Assembly: GCA_011050675.1 (NCBI GenBank)
Contig: DRFI01000015.1
Coordinates: 33,897-97,896, forward strand
Source: Maribacter sp.
GTDB taxonomy: Bacteria; Bacteroidota; Bacteroidia; Flavobacteriales; Flavobacteriaceae
Direction of reading: 5' to 3'
DNA length: 64,000 nucleotides
Part shown: piece after piece, positions 27,674 through 35,501 of the stretch
How positions within the stretch are numbered: position 1 is the stretch's first letter
Layout: the number at the start of each line of letters is the position of its first letter
Translations under genes and position numbers: made by a program
Notes under the pieces: generated by a model
The model's input: the letters and a program-made list of their open reading frames with translations, nothing else
What the model was told of the DNA's origin: nothing
Database searches by the model: none

Positions 27674-29293
27674 TTAATATTTCTTGATATATTCATCGGC
27701 AAATCTTTGCCCCATTAATCTTTGTCCTGCTGAATTAAAATGCAATTTGTCACCTTTGTCAATTAAATCGGAAGTCTTTATAAGTATTAAATCATTAGTT
27801 AAGGCATAATTCCTGATATGATTATTTATACTTTTAAAATATTTGTTCTTAGAGAATGCCCCAAGTTCTCCTAATAGAATGGGTAATTCAAGATCTCCTG
27901 AAATCGCCCGAAAATTTGTAAACAGCTCAGACAGTCTGTCTTCATATTCTAAGAAATTATTCTTATTTGCATCACTTTCGCCTTGATGCCACAATATTCC
28001 TTTCAATATTCCCATACTTTTTCCAAATTCAACTTTATCTTTAAAGTTTGATAATAAAGATACATCTCGATGTATTGAATCGCCTAGCCACTGATTTATT
28101 GAACTGCCACCAACAGCTGTAGGAAGTATTAATACGGATATGCTATCAGGTATTTGTTCAATTAATCTTTTTCCGAATGAGAGACCGCAATCTAGCCCTT
28201 TGAACGAGGGTTCATAAATATTAAGAGGTGCTTTTGCAAGGATAATTTCCTTGTTTTTATTTATTGTAAAAACTCTTTTCGATGGAATAGTGTCCTTCGG
28301 TTCTACAAATCCACGACCAGCCATGTTCGATTGTCCGGCCATAATAAATACCCATAAATTTTTATTTTTGGGTGTCAAATTCACATGAATTGTTGATTTT
28401 GGAAAATTATGGGTCCATACCTTCTTGTTAATTGATTTAAGAGTCATATTTAACCAGACCTCAGCTAACGAAGGCCATGTTTTGGCTGCAATATTACCGG
28501 GTCGCATACCGTATCCATGTCCACCATCTTGTAATAAATGAAGTTCAATAGGCGTTTGATTATCCCTAAGCGCTTGAGAAAACACTAGTGAACTATTTCC
28601 ATGGCTATCATCAGAGGTTCCAAAAATAAAAAATGGAGGTACATCTTTGCTCAAAACCAACTCAGGTGTAATGCTTCTATCTTCTCCATTATCCAGATAA
28701 GCTGGATATACAAGCATAGAAAAATTCGGTTTACATGATAATGTATCAATAGTATCTACTTTCGGGTATGAATCTATTGCAAACTGGGTTGATGCTCTGG
28801 CACAAAGACTTCCTCCAGCCGAAAAGCCAATAACACCTATTTTCTCGGGATTTAGGCTATACTTATTTGTTTCATTCCGTACAATCCTAATAGCTCTTTG
28901 AATATCATTCAATGCACCTAATTGATTGTTTGGCACTCGATATTGTAGAACAAAAGCTGTATAGCCGAGCTTATTTAGCCATTCTGCTATTTCGTAACCT
29001 TCCTTATCGATAGCTAATTTTTTATATGAACCTCCAGGACAAACAATTACCCCAACTCCTAAATTATTTGAATCTTTAGGTTCAAAAACAACTAAAGCAG
29101 GATTTGTTATATCTGTGATTCTGGTGACATCCCCTGTTGTATTATCCGTTTGTACAGGTGGATGTTTTTCCATTCTTTCATTAGGAACTTTATCTGGCCA
29201 CAAATATATTGTATCTCTTATTTGAGACTGAAGTATTGTAGTAAAAAGAAGAAAGGCAATCGTTTGAAATATTAATCGCATATTTTTATTCAT
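27674..29293 (-). CDS. Two-domain secreted esterase: alpha/beta hydrolase plus SASA/SGNH acetylesterase
   Basis: The start at 29293 (MNKNMRLIFQ) gives a signal peptide ending near LQSQ; the longer frame to 29323 lacks a signal. The first half (about residues 25-285) is an esterase/lipase-type alpha/beta hydrolase with GGSYKKLAIDKEGYE, nucleophile Ser in GFSAGG and His in GGHGYG. The second half (from about residue 300) is a sialate-O-acetylesterase-like SGNH domain with GQSNMAG, WHQGESDA and HFNSAGQ carrying Ser, Asp and His. Both kinds remove O-acetyl groups from carbohydrates, so the fusion suits a heavily acetylated glycan. It stands alone between intercassette gaps, with no SusCD nearby on its own unit. 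Confidence 0.85.
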   Translation of the reverse strand: MNKNMRLIFQTIAFLLFTTILQSQIRDTIYLWPDKVPNERMEKHPPVQTDNTTGDVTRITDITNPALVVFEPKDSNNLGVGVIVCPGGSYKKLAIDKEGYEIAEWLNKLGYTAFVLQYRVPNNQLGALNDIQRAIRIVRNETNKYSLNPEKIGVIGFSAGGSLCARASTQFAIDSYPKVDTIDTLSCKPNFSMLVYPAYLDNGEDRSITPELVLSKDVPPFFIFGTSDDSHGNSSLVFSQALRDNQTPIELHLLQDGGHGYGMRPGNIAAKTWPSLAEVWLNMTLKSINKKVWTHNFPKSTIHVNLTPKNKNLWVFIMAGQSNMAGRGFVEPKDTIPSKRVFTINKNKEIILAKAPLNIYEPSFKGLDCGLSFGKRLIEQIPDSISVLILPTAVGGSSINQWLGDSIHRDVSLLSNFKDKVEFGKSMGILKGILWHQGESDANKNNFLEYEDRLSELFTNFRAISGDLELPILLGELGAFSKNKYFKSINNHIRNYALTNDLILIKTSDLIDKGDKLHFNSAGQRLMGQRFADEYIKKY

Positions 29294-29514
29294 CCTTTGT
29301 TTTAGTTTTCCTATAATGTACATTATAAAATATGTAGGGAAGGGGATTAGTACTTTCGTTTCGGTTTATGACTTAGCTAAATATAAAATTTTAACTATTT
29401 TTTTTCTCCTTGTAAACGCTAAAATTTATATTTAGCGACATTTTAAATATGCCCATACTTTGCGCTTTTACCCTAAACGCCGGATTAAGTTTAGGTTTTG
29501 TTGTGCTTTCGTTA

Positions 29515-30234
29515 TCATTTATGCTTTTCTATTTCTAACTCAATATCAATTAACAATTTGTCTATTTCTGAAATAGAATACTCACAAAGCCCTTCATAAT
29601 TATCAGCTAACATTACCATAAGAGACAAAACATTTGAATATTCTTCAGAACTTAATAATCTTTTATAGTCAGTTGGTTTAAAACCAATAGGTGTTACTTT
29701 AAAATATTTAAACATAATTGGTTGTATACTATTTGTAAGTAAATTGGAAGTTTTAATCTCTTGGTCTCTTGAGTTAGCAAAAACTTCATCATATAGGTTT
29801 ATTATTTTTAACCTTAATTCAGAATTGGAAACAATATCAAACCCTTGACTTTTTATATTTTCATAAGTCGAATATGATATTTGAAAAGAGAAATCTGTCG
29901 TTGGTATAGTAAAATAGCTTTGTAAAGAGTCGTTATAAGCTAGGTTATTGCTCAAATGTACCTCAAGTAGTTTACCTTCAATACTGACGTTCTTGAAATT
30001 GTCAGAGCGATAATTTAATTTTTCTTTATTTAAGTTTAATGCGCTTTGTAACTCTGTTAATAGAATTAATTCCTTTTCAGATGTTTTTCTGCGTTCATTC
30101 CAGTTACTAATCTGAAGCGCAATTAAAATTCCAATTACGACAAGCACTATTTCTCCAAAAGCATATTTTAAATACTTTCCAGTTTTATTTTTCACCATAA
30201 GGTCATATCGTATTTTTCTAAAGAATTTTATCAT
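29515..30234 (-). CDS. DUF6090-type membrane protein of unknown function
   Basis: This 239-residue protein opens with the conserved flavobacterial pattern of this family: a basic MIKFFRKIRYDLMVKN, a KYAFGEIVLVVIGILIALQ transmembrane helix near residues 23-45, then NWNERRK. The rest is predicted mostly helical and soluble, on the far side of the membrane. The family is common in Bacteroidota, often in paralogous clusters, and I know of no assigned function. Here it is a single-gene unit flanked by gaps with the 30251 repeat on its 5' side. Its preceding gap (29294-29514) has only AT-rich sequence. Confidence 0.75.
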   Translation of the reverse strand: MIKFFRKIRYDLMVKNKTGKYLKYAFGEIVLVVIGILIALQISNWNERRKTSEKELILLTELQSALNLNKEKLNYRSDNFKNVSIEGKLLEVHLSNNLAYNDSLQSYFTIPTTDFSFQISYSTYENIKSQGFDIVSNSELRLKIINLYDEVFANSRDQEIKTSNLLTNSIQPIMFKYFKVTPIGFKPTDYKRLLSSEEYSNVLSLMVMLADNYEGLCEYSISEIDKLLIDIELEIEKHK

Positions 30235-30250
30235 AGGTTAACGGTTTCTG

Positions 30251-30288
30251 ATAATGAAGGACAACGGTTTTGTGTATGAAACGTAGCG
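30251..30288. repeat. Intercassette repeat, copy with 33/38 identity to 33950-33987
   Basis: ATAATGAAGGACAACGGTTT followed by TGTGTATGAAACGTAGCG matches the copy at 33950-33987 except at five positions. It lies just upstream of the DUF6090 start, and its far side (GGTGCGAA near 30475, GCGTTGGC near 30506) reaches towards the 3' end of the NHL gene. The 327-base gap it sits in has no gene. Confidence 0.65.
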
Positions 30289-30561
30289 GATTTTAATGCA
30301 CTATCTTTTCGGTTTATCAAAGACCTTAAATTTATGGATTTCACTTCGTTTAAGCACCAAAACGCTATTTTATATACGCCTTAAGGTTGATTCTCAGCAA
30401 ATTATTATTTTTTCCGTTCTGCTGATAGCGTTTGCGAAGACATACTTTTTATAATTTTGGGTGGTGTGCTGGCTGGTGCGAATTGCAAATGTGTATAGCT
30501 TTTAGCGTTGGCTTTTTTAGTAATATTTTTTTTGTTTATTACAGAATTAGTATCATTAAAG

Positions 30562-31404
30562 TCATTCTTTTTTAAAGACGGAAATTGTTTTCCCTTTATA
30601 ATTTACCACATACATTTTATTACTTACAATTTCAATATCTGTTGGTTGATTGAACTTGTCCGATATAATCTGCAAAAGATTACCATTTAAATCGTAAACC
30701 AAAACCCGGTTACCTTCAAAATCAGCAATAATAACCTGTAAATCTGTTACTTTTAAACCTGTTGCTACCTTAATGCCCTCATTCCAACCAATCATTCTCA
30801 CATAATTCCCATTTAAATTAAAGACCTGTACACGATTATTATAAGCATCTGCAACGTAGATTAAATCATTGCTTATTTCTACATCTGTCGGGTAGTATAG
30901 TTCTCCATTCTTATGCCCTTCTTTCCCTATAATTGTTACTTTATTATCTTGTTGCAAAATAATTCGATTATTATAAAAATCCACAGCAGCAGCAGTATTT
31001 CCATCAATGCTAACACCAGCAATAGCATCTGGTTTTTCTTTTAATTTATAGATTGAAACTTTTCCATCTTCAAGAATTTTTAAGCTGTCTGATGTGTATT
31101 CGGGAACATAGACTTTATTTTTTTGAATAGCGATGTGCATTGGACGTTGAAAACCATCAAACGATTCCATGATTTTTCCGTCAAGGTCAATTTTTACGAT
31201 ACGGTTATTGTCCACATCTGAAAGCCACAAGAAATCTCCCTGTGCTACAACCCCGATGGGATTAACGTTATTTAAATCAATATTTTTTACAAATTTCCAC
31301 TGCGAATTAATTTCTGCTTTTTTCTCTTGCTCTCCTCTACAAGAGAAAAGAAACAACGTTCCTGAAAAAGCTGCTATTATTATGAATACAACCTTATTTT
31401 TCAT
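30562..31404 (-). CDS. NHL-repeat beta-propeller lipoprotein
   Basis: This is a 280-residue lipoprotein (LFLFSCRGE, Cys near residue 22) made of NHL-type repeats: LSDVDNNRIVKIDLDGKI, AVDFYNNRIILQ, VADAYNNRVQVFNLNGNYV and IADFEGNRVLVYDLNGNLL. The fold should be a six-bladed propeller, a binding scaffold with no visible catalytic or metal motif. Its start overlaps the HMA gene by 11 bases, so it is the last gene of the metal operon. It may bind a partner protein or collect ligands at the membrane. Its presence in a mer-like operon is unusual. Confidence 0.8.
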   Translation of the reverse strand: MKNKVVFIIIAAFSGTLFLFSCRGEQEKKAEINSQWKFVKNIDLNNVNPIGVVAQGDFLWLSDVDNNRIVKIDLDGKIMESFDGFQRPMHIAIQKNKVYVPEYTSDSLKILEDGKVSIYKLKEKPDAIAGVSIDGNTAAAVDFYNNRIILQQDNKVTIIGKEGHKNGELYYPTDVEISNDLIYVADAYNNRVQVFNLNGNYVRMIGWNEGIKVATGLKVTDLQVIIADFEGNRVLVYDLNGNLLQIISDKFNQPTDIEIVSNKMYVVNYKGKTISVFKKE

Positions 31405-31750
31405 CTTTTTTCATCTTAAATGGTGTTGTAGAAAAGGTTATTTCTTTAGGGGTAAAACCAGCGTCTTTAACGATTTTTCGTAATTTTTCTTCTGTTGGTT
31501 GCTGGTCTTTTGGAACACTCATCGTTGCTTCGCCTTCTTCTAATTGGATGAGCACATCTTTAGACCCTGCTTGTTTAAGTTTTTTTTCTAAACCATAGGC
31601 ACAAAAAGGACAGGAAAGTCCATCAACTTCTATTTTAATATAGGTCTTGTCTGTTTCGCTTTTAGTTTGTGCATTTACATTTGTAGTAGATAATATAAAA
31701 GTTGCAAATGTAAGTAGCGTAATTATTCCAGTTTTTAATATAATTTTCAT
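31394..31750 (-). CDS. Exported heavy-metal-associated (HMA) domain protein
   Basis: This small protein of 118 residues has a signal peptide (ending about VNAQ, residue 28) and one HMA domain with CPFC in VDGLSCPFCAYGLEKKL near residues 50-65. A MerP-like periplasmic metal-binding role is likely, handing a soft metal (Hg, Cu or similar) to the membrane carrier. The third motif residue differs from the common GMTCxxC. It lies 10 bases after the outer-membrane protein gene and overlaps the NHL gene. Metal identity cannot be told from sequence. Confidence 0.85.
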   Translation of the reverse strand: MKIILKTGIITLLTFATFILSTTNVNAQTKSETDKTYIKIEVDGLSCPFCAYGLEKKLKQAGSKDVLIQLEEGEATMSVPKDQQPTEEKLRKIVKDAGFTPKEITFSTTPFKMKKDEK

Positions 31751-31760
31751 AATAAAGGTT

Positions 31761-32534
31761 TTAAAAAATTAATATTCGTGTACCAAATGTTAGTACATAG
31801 TTTGTTTTTTGAGCTTTAGGTACTTCTTCAACTATTGGAATTTGTATACCAGCTTCAAACAAAGCTGTTTTACTGGTAATCCATTGTATTCCGCCCGACG
31901 CCAAAATAGTATTACTATTTACATCAGTAAAAAATTTTCCATTAATTCCAATATTCAAATTCAGTTGATTTGGTGGATATTTTTGTGGCAAAAGCGGATA
32001 AACAAAAGCAGCATTGTAAATCAAATTATCTGGCAATCCATTTGACGTTAGGTTATAACCAACCTGACCGTAAATGCCATATTTTAAGGTTACATAACCA
32101 GTTACTAAACTTAATTGTGATTGCCAAGAATCACTTCCAATGGATGGCATACTACTTGTTTTACCTATGGGAAATACTTGGTCTAATTTTGCTATAATTC
32201 TAAATGTCTTGCCTTTTCCATCTTTTTGATAAAGCTGTTGTTTGAGGAAGAAAGTAAGGTCGCCAAAGCCAGAAACAGACTCAAAATTGTTTAGATTAAT
32301 ATTTATAAATCTTCCTGCTATTCCTATTTGAGTTTTGCTTCCTAAATTATAAGGTATTGCTAACGGTTGAACGTAAACTGTAGCATTTTCTTTTACTATA
32401 AACCTGCCAAAAGTTCTCATTCCTCCGCCATCTAAACCCAGTAAAATTGGTGTTTCTGTAAAAATTGGTGGGCCTTGTGCAAATACTGATGTTGTTGCAA
32501 GTACACCTATTAATAGTATTATTAGTCTATTCAT
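31761..32534 (-). CDS. Outer-membrane beta-barrel-like protein of the metal operon
   Basis: This 257-residue protein has a signal peptide ending VFAQ (residue 20) and alternating beta-strand patterns to the C-terminal FGTRILIF, which ends in an aromatic residue as outer-membrane barrels do. It resembles the broad MetA-like/transporter outer-membrane family in general form only. It overlaps the end of merTP by 8 bases. Within the operon it could be a pore or sensor for the metal at the outer membrane. It is probably not an enzyme. Confidence 0.65.
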   Translation of the reverse strand: MNRLIILLIGVLATTSVFAQGPPIFTETPILLGLDGGGMRTFGRFIVKENATVYVQPLAIPYNLGSKTQIGIAGRFININLNNFESVSGFGDLTFFLKQQLYQKDGKGKTFRIIAKLDQVFPIGKTSSMPSIGSDSWQSQLSLVTGYVTLKYGIYGQVGYNLTSNGLPDNLIYNAAFVYPLLPQKYPPNQLNLNIGINGKFFTDVNSNTILASGGIQWITSKTALFEAGIQIPIVEEVPKAQKTNYVLTFGTRILIF

Positions 32535-33138
32535 TTTTACTTTTTTTAATTACATATCCTTTTGATTGAATCACTTCCTTTATGTTATTGATATTAGTTT
32601 TAGTCGAATCAAATTCAATTACTGAAACACCTTTTTTAAAAGACGTTTTGATTTGTATTACACCATCAATTTTATTCACAGAATTATTAATGTTGGTTTC
32701 GCAACTTTGACATACCATCCCTTCAATATCTAACTTTATTGATTGAATGTCTCTTTGGTTTACAATCACTACTTCATTTCCCTTTGTTTGATGAAATAAT
32801 TGAGGATAATATGAAACGAATGTCATTACAACCACAAACACAGCAACCAACCAAACATAGAATTTTGATTTAAAAAATGATGGTTTATCAGTTTCACAGT
32901 TGCCGCAATCAACCTTCTTCTTTTTGTAAACTTGATAAAAAGCAAAACCCAAAGACAAAAAAGCAATTGCTAACAAATAAGGTTTTAGGGCAATAAGCCA
33001 AGAGAAATACACCGAGCTACCACTAATCCCTGCAACTCCTGTTAACAGTAGTGGTCCCCAACAGCAAAGCTTTAGAGAAACTGCTGAAAATACAGCAGTT
33101 CCCAAAGATGCTTTTTTGTTCAATTTAGCGATTGCCAT
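32527..33138 (-). CDS. merTP: MerTP: MerT-like carrier fused to a MerP-like HMA domain
   Basis: This is a 203-residue inner-membrane protein. The N-terminal MerT part has the paired Cys in LKLCCWGPLLL (TM1), two more helices, and a CGNC pair in the loop near residues 78-81. The C-terminal HMA domain has GMVCQSC near residues 139-145. In known mer systems MerT moves Hg(II) inward after MerP binds it; the fusion is the form usual in Bacteroidota. No merA reductase or merB lyase is present here, so the imported metal must be handled elsewhere, or the operon serves another metal. It starts two bases after the thioredoxin-like gene's stop. Confidence 0.85.
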   Translation of the reverse strand: MAIAKLNKKASLGTAVFSAVSLKLCCWGPLLLTGVAGISGSSVYFSWLIALKPYLLAIAFLSLGFAFYQVYKKKKVDCGNCETDKPSFFKSKFYVWLVAVFVVVMTFVSYYPQLFHQTKGNEVVIVNQRDIQSIKLDIEGMVCQSCETNINNSVNKIDGVIQIKTSFKKGVSVIEFDSTKTNINNIKEVIQSKGYVIKKSKNE

Positions 33139-33140
33139 AC

Positions 33141-33410
33141 CTAACAGCTTCCTATTCCTGCATTAGTCAAATCATCTTTTGTTATTTCGATGTTTGTACA
33201 GCAGTCTAATAGTTTTCCGTTAACAGCAATTGCAGGAACTCTTTTAACTCCATATTCCTTCATTTTTGAAATACAGATTTTACTTTCGCATTGCTCGGAT
33301 AAGTTATGAAGTATAATTTCGCAGTCTTTTCCTGCTGTCTCTTTTACCAATTGCACCACAGGCTCGCATACTGGACATCCTGCCGTAAAAATTTCGATTT
33401 GTCGTTTCAT
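33141..33410 (-). CDS. Thioredoxin-like CPVC protein of the metal operon
   Basis: This 89-residue, single-domain, cytoplasmic thioredoxin-fold protein has the redox motif CPVC at residues 14-17 (IEIFTAGCPVCEPVVQLV), the cis-Pro segment RVPAIAVNGKLL, and extra cysteines in CESKIC, LDCC and the C-terminal GSC. Eight cysteines in 89 residues suggest metal or thiol exchange rather than ordinary disulfide reduction. Placed between the regulator and MerTP, it could pass Hg or Cu from the carrier to a buffer. The gene is first after the regulator. Confidence 0.78.
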   Translation of the reverse strand: MKRQIEIFTAGCPVCEPVVQLVKETAGKDCEIILHNLSEQCESKICISKMKEYGVKRVPAIAVNGKLLDCCTNIEITKDDLTNAGIGSC

Positions 33411-33469
33411 CTTATTTGAAGTTTAAATTAATAATAGAACAAAGATGAGAACCGAAGGTAGGGGGTAAC

Positions 33470-33871
33470 CTAATTTTTTTTAGTCTTTTTTTCGTTGTAG
33501 TCTTTTAACCTGTTTTCTATGGTTTGGATTTCTTTCAATTTATCAGTCAAGTCAGACAATTCCAAGTTTGGAAATTCACGCTTTAAATATTCAATTTTAT
33601 CTTCATTGCCACAATTTCCAGGGCAAGAGTCAACTGCCTTTACGATTCCAATTGCGAGCGCCTTACGATAAACTTCATCCAACAATAAGTAATGTGCCTT
33701 TTGAATTCCTTTGTCAATGGATTTGAACTGAATGTTTATTTGTTCAGGGTCTTTTCCGTCATCAAGCATTTTAACAATGCCATTTATCTGACCACTTAAT
33801 GTTTTCAGTCTGGTTTTTATATCTGAAATTAAATCTGATGGTAATTTTTGTGGTTCTGTTTTCATTTTCAT
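33470..33871 (-). CDS. CsoR/FrmR-family repressor lacking the canonical Cys-His-Cys ligands
   Basis: This 133-residue helical regulator has the CsoR/FrmR core: RLKTLSGQINGIVKML at about residues 21-36, then SIDKGIQKAHYLLLDE. Aligned without gaps to M. tuberculosis CsoR from the GQ pair, the metal ligands Cys36, His61 and Cys65 become Pro, Val and Ala. A C-terminal extension carries DSCPGNCGNED, a Cys-x3-Cys that could replace them, followed by a long helix. It heads the metal operon (59-base gap to the next gene) and probably represses it until metal binds. It may be a distinct subfamily. The effector is unknown. Confidence 0.8.
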   Translation of the reverse strand: MKMKTEPQKLPSDLISDIKTRLKTLSGQINGIVKMLDDGKDPEQINIQFKSIDKGIQKAHYLLLDEVYRKALAIGIVKAVDSCPGNCGNEDKIEYLKREFPNLELSDLTDKLKEIQTIENRLKDYNEKKTKKN

Positions 33872-33949
33872 TTTGTTTCCACCTTGTATTCAAGCGTTGT
33901 TCTTTGTGTCGGAAAAAAACCAAATGTGCTGTTTGTGTGGCTGATTTTT

Positions 33950-33987
33950 ATAATGAAGCACAACGGTTTTGTATATGGCTCGTAGCG
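33950..33987. repeat. Intercassette repeat, copy upstream of the CsoR-like gene
   Basis: The sequence ATAATGAAGCACAACGGTTT then TGTATATGGCTCGTAGCG repeats the 30251 element in the same orientation. The far side of this gap, near 34100-34150 (GGTGCGAA; AGTTACTAGCTATG), forms a partial inverted repeat with it (CATAGCTAGTAACT against TATGGCTCGTAGCG). The gap 33872-34161 has no gene. Confidence 0.65.
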
Positions 33988-34161
33988 TGTAAAAAGATAC
34001 AGACTTTTATATTTAGCACGAGCAGAAATTTTTACTTCTTGATTTTAATTTTTATGAATAAAAGCCAAATTTAAAAATTTGGTAGTCTTTGCAATTAGGT
34101 GCGAACTTCTCAGGTTAACAGTTACTAGCTATGTTTTATGCACTTTGTTAGTCACCGTATT

Positions 34162-34698
34162 TTATTCCAATTGCTTTGACATTGCTATAAATTCAAAATT
34201 TTCCTTTCCGATTTGAAAATCGTGAGTTCCAATTCCCTTAAATTCGTTTTTTATGTAAAAATTAACCGCTCGTTCATTACTATTTAGTACTGAAAGCCAT
34301 ATTTCGCTAAAACCTTTTTCTTGCGCTGTTTTAAGAAGTGAGTTTTGCAATTCAAATCCGATTTTCATTGATAGAAAGTCTTTTAGAACATAGATTTTTT
34401 GTAGTTGGCAAACATTTTCCTCCGTAATAAATTCCGACTGCGAATTCAGTTTAAGTTTTGCATATCCGACTGCTAATCTGTCCACAAACGCAATCCAATA
34501 TACATTGTTCGGTTTGTATATGCTGTTTTCAATTTTGTCCACGGTGAAAGTCGAACCGTAATAGTCAAGCAAGTCCTGCTTGTCTTTGAAAAAGTGACCG
34601 AAAGTTTCAGTAAAGGTTATTCGTCCAAGTAATGCGATAAATCCCGCATCATCTTTATTTGCTATCCTAATTTCTATTTTGGACGTGTGTCTCTTCAT
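34162..34698 (-). CDS. GNAT-family N-acetyltransferase
   Basis: This is a complete 178-residue GNAT enzyme using acetyl-CoA to acetylate an amine. The N-terminal IEIRIANKDDAGFIALLG and TFTETFGHFFKDKQDL are typical of the PaiA/spermidine acetyltransferase-like group. LQKIYVLKDFLSMKIGFEL gives strand 4 and the pyrophosphate-loop region, with FLSMKIG in place of the usual QGxGxG, and LSVLNSNERAVNFYIKNEF gives motif B. It forms its own unit between repeat-bearing gaps. The substrate may be a polyamine or an amine toxin; this is not resolvable here. Confidence 0.82.
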   Translation of the reverse strand: MKRHTSKIEIRIANKDDAGFIALLGRITFTETFGHFFKDKQDLLDYYGSTFTVDKIENSIYKPNNVYWIAFVDRLAVGYAKLKLNSQSEFITEENVCQLQKIYVLKDFLSMKIGFELQNSLLKTAQEKGFSEIWLSVLNSNERAVNFYIKNEFKGIGTHDFQIGKENFEFIAMSKQLE

Positions 34699-34766
34699 AT
34701 GGTGGCTAACGGTTGAGCTCGTATACTTGGTTCTAAGTTTGAAGATAATATATTTAGAATAATCAA

Positions 34767-35060
34767 TTAGTTTAAAGGAAGGGTGATTTCGTAAATGAGC
34801 AATTTTAGTAAAATTTTTCTGTAAGATGTTAAAATAGTAAGTCTATCAGCTTTGGTCTTATAATTGTTTGCTTTGCCATAAATATTCTTCATCCGCACCA
34901 ATTTTTTGGTAATCAGGTCCCTAAATGAAATATAGACGTACCATCTTTTGGAGAGATCACCCTTTGCGGTGTAGATTTTTGGAGCCGAGAAATTACTTTT
35001 TGTTGACAAATCGTGTTCTAATACGTATTCATTTTCGTATTCGAAGGTAATTAACTCCTT
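34767..35060 (-). pseudogene. Tyrosine recombinase (integrase) N-terminal fragment
   Basis: On the - strand the frame reads EHDLSTKSNFSAPKIYTA, then GDLSKRWYVYISFRD and YGKANNYKTKADRLTILTSY, the arm-binding/SAM-like start of flavobacterial phage-type integrases. It stops after about 95 codons with LIYEITLPLN; the catalytic domain with its Arg, His and Tyr residues is absent. No ATG precedes the fragment; the first start-like codon is TTG at 35009. It lies beside a tRNA-like remnant at 35085-35115, as an integrase beside its attachment site would. It is a decayed remnant. Confidence 0.7.
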
Positions 35061-35084
35061 AAAATCTTTAAAAACAGCGGTTTA

Positions 35085-35115
35085 GGCACAATCCCCGACC
35101 TCCGGATTATGAATT
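35085..35115 (-). other. tRNA-Met 3'-half-like remnant (attachment-site-like), copy 1
   Basis: Read on the - strand: AATTCATAATCCGGAGGTC, then GGGGATTGTGCC. This resembles the anticodon loop (CAT), anticodon stem, variable loop and T-arm start of a tRNA-Met. It matches the copy at 55112-55143 with one gap and three or fewer substitutions. No 5' half and no acceptor stem are present, so it is not a functional tRNA. It sits directly upstream of the integrase fragment. Confidence 0.6.
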
Positions 35116-35174
35116 GTCCAAAATCCCTTATTTTATTACTATTTCAAGACTTTTTATATAAAATTGTATTCGGT

Positions 35175-35186
35175 AGCGTATACGCT
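35175..35186. repeat. 12-bp perfect palindrome upstream of the sigma-factor gene
   Basis: AGCGTATACGCT stands out in the AT-rich 35116-35501 stretch before the ECF sigma gene, which holds nothing else clear. It could be a protein-binding site or a remnant of the mobile-element junction. Confidence 0.25.
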
Positions 35187-35501
35187 GATTAATTTTATTT
35201 GAGTTTAAATATATTCAAAATATTATAAATTCAAAGACTTACTGAATAATTTGCTTTATCTATTGATTTTAAAGCTCATCATGACTTATAATTAATACTA
35301 ATTAAGCAAATACGTAAATAAACAGTAATTGTCAAAATGAAATTTTTAATGTATTTAAATTAAGAATAACAAAATATTAACAGTATAAAATTGAATGAAT
35401 TGTTTTTTTCATTAAATATTTCTCAATAATGTCTATAAAACTTAAATATATTACTTAGAATAGAAAGGGATTGTTGATGAATCCATTAAATTCTTTATTT
35501 C

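Noticed and set aside
33799..34074. A 91-codon + strand reading frame antisense to the CsoR-like gene start
   Set aside because: It overlaps a well-supported gene and the intercassette repeat, and has no recognisable domain.
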